Of a stretch of DNA of 23,429 nt, positions 18,855 through 23,429 are shown one piece after another. Each line of letters starts with the position of its first letter. Positions within the stretch are counted from its first letter, which is position 1. The translations under genes were made by a program, and so were the position numbers. This DNA comes from a virus. The DNA lies in IMG/VR virus record IMGVR_UViG_3300030119_000214, positions 1 through 23,429 of that record, one strand, 5' to 3'. The notes beneath the pieces are model-generated. The model saw nothing but the letters and a program-made list of their open reading frames with translations. It was not told where the DNA came from and ran no database searches.

Positions 18855-20330
18855 ATGGATAAGAAGATACCAACAGATAGTTTAACTGACAAGCAGAAGG
18901 ATTACGCAACGTTCCTTCCTGCTATGAGCAGTTTCTTTGCTAGGGACTTAGGTAAGGCAAGGCATGAAGAAGATTACATCTTGCCTAAGAGAGTTCCGCA
19001 AAACTTTGAACATGGCGTTGAAGGTTTAAACTATATGAAACCAAAGGACACTTATTTCTATTACAAGTGGCATTTATATTCGGCAGGACACGCCGACTTG
19101 AATATGAAACACTTTTCTGTGAGAGATGATATCATAAGAAACAGAGATAGAAAAGATAATTGGGTGCTAGGTGATTCGGGTGGTTTCCAGATTGGTAAAG
19201 GTGTTTGGGAAGGAGATTGGAAAGATCCAACTTGTCCTAAAGCCAAAAAGAAAAGAGAACAGGTGCTTGAGTTCATGGACGGAAATATGGACTATGGTAT
19301 GATACTTGATATTCCCGCTTGGGTGTCGCGGTCTCCTCAAGGCGCAAAAGCAAGTAATATCAATTCTTATCAAGAAGCAGTTGATGGCACAAGAATAAAC
19401 AATGATTACTTTATGAAGAACAGAAATGGTAATTGCAAGTTCTTAAATGTGCTTCAAGGCGAAAACTTCCAACAAGCAGATGATTGGTATCTTCAAATGA
19501 AAGATTATTGTGATCCTAAGAAATATACAGATCACTTCAACGGTTGGGCAATGGGCGGACAAAATATGTGCGATATACATTTGGCACTAAAACGTTTGGT
19601 TGCATTAAGATTTGATGGATTGCTTGAAAAAGGCAAACATGATGTAATGCACTTCTTAGGTACAAGTAAATTGGAATGGGCAGTGCTATTGACAGATGTA
19701 CAAAGAGCAATTAGAAAGTATCATAATGAAAACTTTATGATTACATTTGATTGTGCAAGTCCTTTCCTAGCAAGTGCAAATGGACAAGTGTACACAGATA
19801 TAGAAATTAAGGACAAAAAGAAATGGGTCTATAGAATGATGCCTAGTGCAGATGACAAAGCATTTGCAAAAGATACTAGACCATTTAAAGAGGCTGTATT
19901 AGACAAAGGCATATTTCCTGCATTTAGAGATAGTCCTGTAAGTGAAAGATTAATGTTGAAAGATATTACTTGCTACAATCCAGGTGATTTAAACAAAATG
20001 AAAAATGATCCTAAAACAAGTTGGGATAGTTTTAGTTACACACTACAAATGGCGCACAATGTTTGGATGCATATCAAGGCAGTGCAAGAAGCCAATGAAG
20101 CATATGACAAAGGAATCAATCCTCATATGTTAGTAGAAGAAAAGTTTGATAGGATTGCATTTAAAGATATTGTAAATGCAATATTTGCCACAAGCGATAG
20201 AGATGAGGCAAACGCAGTCATTGAAGAGTTTAGTAGATTCTGGATGTCAATTATAGGAACAAGAGGAGCAACAGGTAAGAAAACTGTGAATGCTTCTACA
20301 CAATTTGGAAACTTATTCGAGGAGGTATAA
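18855..20330 (+). CDS. TGT-fold transglycosylase, DpdA-like (7-deazaguanine DNA modification candidate)
   Basis: A 491-residue member of the tRNA-guanine transglycosylase superfamily. Gly-Asp107-Ser-Gly-Gly-Phe-Gln matches the TGT Asp-Ser-Gly-Gly-Tyr/Phe-Gln motif. Leu-Gln-Gly-Glu near 201 and Ala-Met-Gly-Gly-Gln near 234 match the substrate-binding loops, and Thr-Phe-Asp299-Cys-Ala-Ser-Pro aligns with the nucleophile motif Phe-Asp-Cys-x-x-Pro of TGT. The usual Cys-x-Cys-x-x-Cys zinc site of tRNA TGT is not evident and the protein is longer, both features of DpdA enzymes that swap guanine for a 7-deazaguanine in DNA. No preQ0 synthesis genes are seen in the window. A tRNA substrate cannot be excluded. 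It follows gp45 by 3 bases. Confidence 0.78.
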   Translation: MDKKIPTDSLTDKQKDYATFLPAMSSFFARDLGKARHEEDYILPKRVPQNFEHGVEGLNYMKPKDTYFYYKWHLYSAGHADLNMKHFSVRDDIIRNRDRKDNWVLGDSGGFQIGKGVWEGDWKDPTCPKAKKKREQVLEFMDGNMDYGMILDIPAWVSRSPQGAKASNINSYQEAVDGTRINNDYFMKNRNGNCKFLNVLQGENFQQADDWYLQMKDYCDPKKYTDHFNGWAMGGQNMCDIHLALKRLVALRFDGLLEKGKHDVMHFLGTSKLEWAVLLTDVQRAIRKYHNENFMITFDCASPFLASANGQVYTDIEIKDKKKWVYRMMPSADDKAFAKDTRPFKEAVLDKGIFPAFRDSPVSERLMLKDITCYNPGDLNKMKNDPKTSWDSFSYTLQMAHNVWMHIKAVQEANEAYDKGINPHMLVEEKFDRIAFKDIVNAIFATSDRDEANAVIEEFSRFWMSIIGTRGATGKKTVNASTQFGNLFEEV

Positions 20331-20331
20331 T

Positions 20332-20529
20332 ATGGCAAAAGTACGAAGTAAAAAGATAAAGGCAGTGCAGAAAGAATACGACTGGTACAAAAAGAAAGTT
20401 GTAGAAATGGAAGCAGAACGTGACTATGACAGAAGTTGGGACGGTAAACACATATTAGTAAAATTTAAAAAAATTAAATTGTTTTTAAAAACACAATTGG
20501 ATAATATGAAAAGATCGATAGAAAGATGA
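20332..20529 (+). CDS. small basic coiled-coil protein, unknown
   Basis: A 65-residue Lys/Arg-rich helical protein with Tyr-Asp-Trp-Tyr-Lys-Lys-Lys-Val-Val-Glu-Met-Glu-Ala-Glu in its first half. The ATG at 20332 is chosen over an upstream TTG because GAGGAGG (20319-20325), inside the end of the transglycosylase gene, lies 6 bases before it. It overlaps the next gene by 4 bases (ATGA). Highly charged, perhaps a nucleic-acid or partner-binding helix; function unknown. Confidence 0.65.
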   Translation: MAKVRSKKIKAVQKEYDWYKKKVVEMEAERDYDRSWDGKHILVKFKKIKLFLKTQLDNMKRSIER

Positions 20530-21437
20530 AAAGTTTAATAGTTGGTATGGGATTTGGTCAGTTATACAAGGATGTCCTTACAGGTATGGGGCATGACGTA
20601 ATCACTGTGGACAGAGATCAATCTAAAAAAGCCGACTTTATTGAATTAACAACTGCTCTAGCAACACACAGTCCATTTGATACTGCTCATATTTGTGTGC
20701 CTAACCATTTGCATTTCAAGATAGCACAGAAAGTTGCTCCACATACGAAAATTGTTTTTATAGAAAAGCCAGGAGTTGAATCAACAAATCATTGGCGTAT
20801 ATTAAACAATCTAAACAAACCTACAAAATTTATGATGACAAAAAACAATATGTGGCGTGATAACATCAAAGAGATGTATGACAGGTCATTAACAAGCGAT
20901 GTCATACAAATAAACTGGATCAATAAGGATAGGATACCCAATCCTGGTACTTGGTTTACAGATAAAAAATTTGCAATGGGAGGAGTAGAAAAGGATCTAC
21001 TGCCACATCTAATAAGTTTATTTGTTGCAATGGCTGGACCGACATACAAAGATTATAGTGTAAAAAAATTTACAACAGAACAAAAATATACATTGAAAGA
21101 TTGCACTAGCACTGATTATGGAAAGATAAACAAGGATGGAGTATACAATGTGCCCGATCAAACGGAAATGGTCTTATCCAATGGTGATAAAACTTTTATA
21201 TTGATGGCAAGTTGGAAAAGTCCGTTTGGAGATGATGTTGCTATGCATTTTTATAAAAATGGAGAAAGCAATGGCGAATCAGTGCAATTAGGATTATGTC
21301 CTGAAAATGCATACAAGGAAATGATACGTAATGCAATTATACATCAAGAAGATGAAATGTTTTGGAGCAAACAAATAGAAATAGATTTATGGATACAGGA
21401 GTTATTAAGTGAAGACCGTGAAAATACTTTACACTGA
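20526..21437 (+). CDS. Gfo/Idh/MocA-family oxidoreductase
   Basis: A 303-residue NAD(P)-dependent oxidoreductase. The N-terminal Rossmann domain starts Val-Gly7-Met-Gly9-Phe-Gly11, followed by Asp-Arg-Asp near 36. Val-Pro-Asn-His near 60 and the family motif Glu80-Lys-Pro-Gly complete the cofactor site. A Gly-Gly-Val-Glu-Lys-Asp-Leu-Leu-Pro-His segment near 154-163 aligns with the catalytic Gly-Gly-x-x-x-Asp-x-x-x-His of the family. Members oxidise or reduce sugars, inositols or similar compounds; the substrate is not readable. Its end overlaps an alcohol-dehydrogenase-like gene by 29 bases, so the two likely act in one pathway. Confidence 0.82.
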   Translation: MKSLIVGMGFGQLYKDVLTGMGHDVITVDRDQSKKADFIELTTALATHSPFDTAHICVPNHLHFKIAQKVAPHTKIVFIEKPGVESTNHWRILNNLNKPTKFMMTKNNMWRDNIKEMYDRSLTSDVIQINWINKDRIPNPGTWFTDKKFAMGGVEKDLLPHLISLFVAMAGPTYKDYSVKKFTTEQKYTLKDCTSTDYGKINKDGVYNVPDQTEMVLSNGDKTFILMASWKSPFGDDVAMHFYKNGESNGESVQLGLCPENAYKEMIRNAIIHQEDEMFWSKQIEIDLWIQELLSEDRENTLH

Positions 21438-22311
21438 AGGTAATGGTTCTTTTGCAGAAAAAGAATTCGAATTGCCAGACATAAAAGACAATGAAATACG
21501 TGTACAGGCAAAAATGACTGGTGTGTGCAGAAGTGACATAGATATGATGAATGGAAAGTTTGGTCCTTTACCATTGGAAATGCAAGGACATGAAGGACTT
21601 GGCGAAGTGCTAGAGTGTGGTAAAGATGTGAAAGACGTGCAAGAAGGAGATTTAGTTGCAACAAGAGGAGAGCCTGCATACGCAGATGAATACAATGCCC
21701 GTGCAGGAACTTATGTAAAAGTTCCAAGGCTTGACCCTAAATACATCATTGAACCAGTGGCTTGTGGTTTAAATGTTGTTATGCAAGATGAAATGCAATT
21801 TGAAAAACGTAATGTTAAAGGTGCTAAACTTTTAATAATTGGCAGTGGCTTTCTAGCATGGGTAGTATATCAATATCTAAATGCACATTATTTCTTTGAT
21901 GTGGATGTGTTAGGCAGTAGCAACAAAGAACTGTGGGAAGACAAATTAAAAGACAAGGTAGATGGACCTTATGATATAGTTGTTGATCTTAACACAAGAG
22001 ATGAAGTATTCAAACAAGATTTAGTAATGCCACAGGGTTTGGTAGTGCTGGGTGCTGAAAAATCAAATGGCATCACAACAACGTTTGACAAACTATTATG
22101 GAATGCGGCAACAGTGATATTTCCAAGTCCAAGACAAAAAGATTTTCAAAGATGTATGAAGATGGCAGTAAAAATGATTGAAACAGGTGCGTTAGATATA
22201 AGCGGATTTTGGAGCAAAGGATATGAGAGAGAAACAGAATGGCAAGATGCTTTCAAAGAAGGCAATCAAAGAATGCCAGGTTATAACAGAGGATATATTG
22301 AATGGCTTTAG
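21409..22311 (+). CDS. zinc-type medium-chain dehydrogenase (MDR), compact form
   Basis: A 300-residue alcohol dehydrogenase-like protein. Thr-Gly-Val-Cys-Arg-Ser-Asp and Gly-His-Glu-Gly-Leu-Gly-Glu-Val in the GroES-like domain supply the catalytic zinc ligands Cys and His-Glu, and Glu-Pro-Val-Ala-Cys-Gly near 116-121 is the third ligand region. The four-Cys structural zinc lobe is missing, and the protein is about 40-50 residues shorter than typical. The Rossmann motif is Ile-Ile-Gly-Ser-Gly-Phe-Leu-Ala. GTG at 21409 is chosen for AGGAG (21397-21401) 7 bases before it; a second in-frame GTG at 21418 is less well placed. Substrate unknown, probably linked to the oxidoreductase before it. Confidence 0.82.
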   Translation: MKTVKILYTEGNGSFAEKEFELPDIKDNEIRVQAKMTGVCRSDIDMMNGKFGPLPLEMQGHEGLGEVLECGKDVKDVQEGDLVATRGEPAYADEYNARAGTYVKVPRLDPKYIIEPVACGLNVVMQDEMQFEKRNVKGAKLLIIGSGFLAWVVYQYLNAHYFFDVDVLGSSNKELWEDKLKDKVDGPYDIVVDLNTRDEVFKQDLVMPQGLVVLGAEKSNGITTTFDKLLWNAATVIFPSPRQKDFQRCMKMAVKMIETGALDISGFWSKGYERETEWQDAFKEGNQRMPGYNRGYIEWL

Positions 22312-22814
22312 ACACAAACAAAAGAAAACAAGTTGTATACTTCGTTGGTGATGAAATAGAAAATACAATAGCAAAAGGTTTTAGAACACTTTTTGTTGTT
22401 GGCACACGGGACTCAAAAGAAATAAAAGACCTGGCTGATCATCATAATTGCAAACACATATACTTTGGAACAAGTCAAAGTTATGATGGCAACGAAAAAT
22501 TTAAGACTGTGATACAGGAATTATTAGAAGACAAGTACTGGGTGACCCTAGACTTTGGTATAGAATATATCGAAACAGTGACAGATACAGGACTAATGAA
22601 ATATGAAAGATTCATTCCAATGGTAAGTGCTAAAATACCAAACATATACAAGTTGAATAAAAACACAACACTGAAAATTGATGATGTGACGTGGGGACAT
22701 TCAAACACAGGTGTTTGGAGTAAAAACTTAAAACAGATCACAGAACATATGCACTACACTGATTGGTCTGAATATGTAGGAGATACGGTAATTGACGTTG
22801 ACAACGACGACTAA
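22302..22814 (+). CDS. conserved phage protein of unknown function
   Basis: A 170-residue soluble alpha/beta protein. The C-terminal half, with Met-Val-Ser-Ala-Lys-Ile-Pro near 108-114, Leu-Lys-Ile-Asp-Asp-Val near 124-129 and Gly-Val-Trp-Ser near 136-139, resembles a protein conserved in marine T4-like phages that I know only as hypothetical. The C-terminus is acidic (Asp-Val-Asp-Asn-Asp-Asp). It overlaps the dehydrogenase by 10 bases, and its last codons contain the -35 box and spacer of the next promoter. Confidence 0.75.
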   Translation: MALDTNKRKQVVYFVGDEIENTIAKGFRTLFVVGTRDSKEIKDLADHHNCKHIYFGTSQSYDGNEKFKTVIQELLEDKYWVTLDFGIEYIETVTDTGLMKYERFIPMVSAKIPNIYKLNKNTTLKIDDVTWGHSNTGVWSKNLKQITEHMHYTDWSEYVGDTVIDVDNDD

Positions 22815-22826
22815 AATTGCTATAAT
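22798..22826 (+). promoter_or_regulatory. consensus sigma70 promoter, leaderless
   Basis: TTGACA (22798-22803), 17 bp, TATAAT (22821-22826): 12 of 12. The ATG at 22832 begins 6 bases after the box, so the transcript starts on it or within one base. Confidence 0.75.
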
Positions 22827-22831
22827 AATAT

Positions 22832-23209
22832 ATGAATAAAAAAACAAATATATGGGTAACATTTAGAAAAGAAGGTATTCACAAATATCCAGCGGCGTTG
22901 GATGATCCAAAACTAGCAACTGGTGATGAATATGATGTTTCATTTCTTGGCTATCCTCACAGACACATCTTTCATTTCAAAGTAGGAATAGAAGTATTCC
23001 ATGATGACAGAGATATAGAGTTTATTCAATTCAAGAGATGGTTAGAGAAATTGTATGCAGAAAAAACTTTACAATTAGATTATAAATCTTGCGAAATGAT
23101 AAGTGATGATTTATACACTGAAATAAACAAAAGATATCCTGATAGAGATATTGAAATAGATGTTAGTGAAGATGGTGAAAACGGAAGTCACACAGTCTAC
23201 ACAAAGTAG
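22832..23209 (+). CDS. conserved His/Asp-rich protein of unknown function
   Basis: A 125-residue soluble protein. Its centre has Tyr-Pro-His-Arg-His-Ile-Phe-His-Phe-Lys (about 41-50) and then Phe-His-Asp-Asp-Arg-Asp-Ile-Glu-Phe-Ile (about 56-65), a His/Asp set that could bind metal. Next come a Tyr-Lys-Ser-Cys-Glu-Met segment and an acidic end with Asp-Val-Ser-Glu-Asp-Gly-Glu-Asn-Gly. I recognise this as widely conserved in marine phages without an assigned role. It is the first gene after a perfect sigma70 promoter, with no ribosome-binding site. Confidence 0.78.
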   Translation: MNKKTNIWVTFRKEGIHKYPAALDDPKLATGDEYDVSFLGYPHRHIFHFKVGIEVFHDDRDIEFIQFKRWLEKLYAEKTLQLDYKSCEMISDDLYTEINKRYPDRDIEIDVSEDGENGSHTVYTK

Positions 23210-23213
23210 AATT

Positions 23214-23381
23214 ATGTGGTTACTATTTGGAACAATAGGAGGTATCTGTCTCGTAGGCTTCGCTTGGTTTATGCCAATGCCTGGTTTACCCGGTGGAGAT
23301 GAGTTCGTGAGCGATATGTTTATGTTCGCATCGTTCTTTTTTATTGGTTTGGCAGTGTTAGGATATTACGAAGAAAAATGA
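23214..23381 (+). CDS. small two-pass membrane protein
   Basis: A 55-residue protein. Hydrophobic segments lie at about 2-19 and 32-50, separated by a Pro/Gly-rich turn (Met-Pro-Gly-Leu-Pro-Gly-Gly-Asp-Glu), and the protein ends Tyr-Tyr-Glu-Glu-Lys. The ATG at 23214 is used; an upstream in-frame start at 23160 would run inside the previous gene. It overlaps the next start by 4 bases (ATGA). Function unknown. Confidence 0.65.
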   Translation: MWLLFGTIGGICLVGFAWFMPMPGLPGGDEFVSDMFMFASFFFIGLAVLGYYEEK

Positions 23382-23429
23382 CAATATACATAGTTGATTT
23401 AGAAGCAGTAGATACAAGATACACAAAGG
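23378..23429 (+). CDS. start of a conserved phage gene, cut by the window end
   Basis: The first 17 codons read MTIYIVDLEAVDTRYTK. This N-terminus is one I recognise from conserved hypothetical proteins of marine T4-like phages; too little is present to assign a function. It begins inside the preceding stop (ATGA). Confidence 0.6.
   Translation, partial: MTIYIVDLEAVDTRYTK

Noticed and set aside
19693-19722. TTGACA followed by TAGAAA inside the transglycosylase gene
   Set aside because: The -10 box matches poorly and no start codon follows; likely chance.
1-23429. tRNA genes, CRISPR arrays, insertion sequences or attachment sites
   Set aside because: No cloverleaf-sized gaps, regular spacers, transposase genes or terminal repeats were found; intergenic space is under about 70 bases everywhere.

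Overview
The window is a piece of a marine T4-like phage genome (a tailed myovirus). It is AT-rich and tightly packed, and every gene reads on the + strand. The T4 affiliation rests on a gp43-type DNA polymerase, a gp45-type sliding clamp, a DsbA-like DNA-binding protein, T4-type late promoter boxes (TATAAATA-like), and many small proteins with C-terminal modules I recognise from marine T4-like phages. The low GC content and accessory genes would fit a phage of SAR11 or a similar oligotrophic bacterium. That host assignment is inference.

Layout. (1) 1-946: the end of a DUF1353 protein and two small membrane proteins. (2) 1016-4572: a proteostasis operon of overlapping genes (J-domain protein, peptide deformylase, ClpA-type unfoldase) behind a strong sigma70-like promoter. 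(3) 4608-11635: about 18 mostly small late genes. Many begin with a short T4-like capsid-targeting sequence (M-[KR]-x-x-E-x-x-E pattern) and end in basic or Cys-rich tails. Two carry enzyme domains (nucleotidyltransferase, HAD nucleotidase) and one is a 35-residue, 12-cysteine metallothionein-like peptide. (4) 11703-12356: a conserved gene of unknown function. (5) 12424-23429: the early/replication block: peroxiredoxin, DsbA-like protein, small HAD protein, GMP reductase, membrane protein, DNA polymerase, DEDD exonuclease, sliding clamp, a TGT/DpdA-like transglycosylase, two NAD(P)-dependent oxidoreductases and several unknowns.

Regulation is unusually legible. Six sites match the sigma70 consensus at 11 or 12 of 12 hexamer positions with 17-18 bp spacing (980, 7805, 12360, 14742, 18074, 22798), and a seventh perfect pair has a 16 bp spacer (2164). 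Three of the six place the predicted transcription start on the A of an ATG or one base from it, implying leaderless early mRNAs. T4-type late boxes precede many genes of the late cluster, and several also predict leaderless or nearly leaderless transcripts. At 4584-4612 a hairpin buries a start codon and holds a late promoter in its loop, which recalls the T4 e/soc arrangement. Upstream of the DNA polymerase lie two tandem hairpins with 5-bp stems that differ by compensating changes and nearly identical 8-nt loops. This is the geometry of the T4 gp43 translational operator.

The most interesting candidates are the capsid-targeted cargo cluster (including an HAD enzyme that appears to have both an early untagged start and a late tagged start), the duplicated polymerase operator, and the leaderless promoter architecture. 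There is no gene-free stretch longer than about 70 bases. I saw no tRNA, CRISPR array or insertion sequence.
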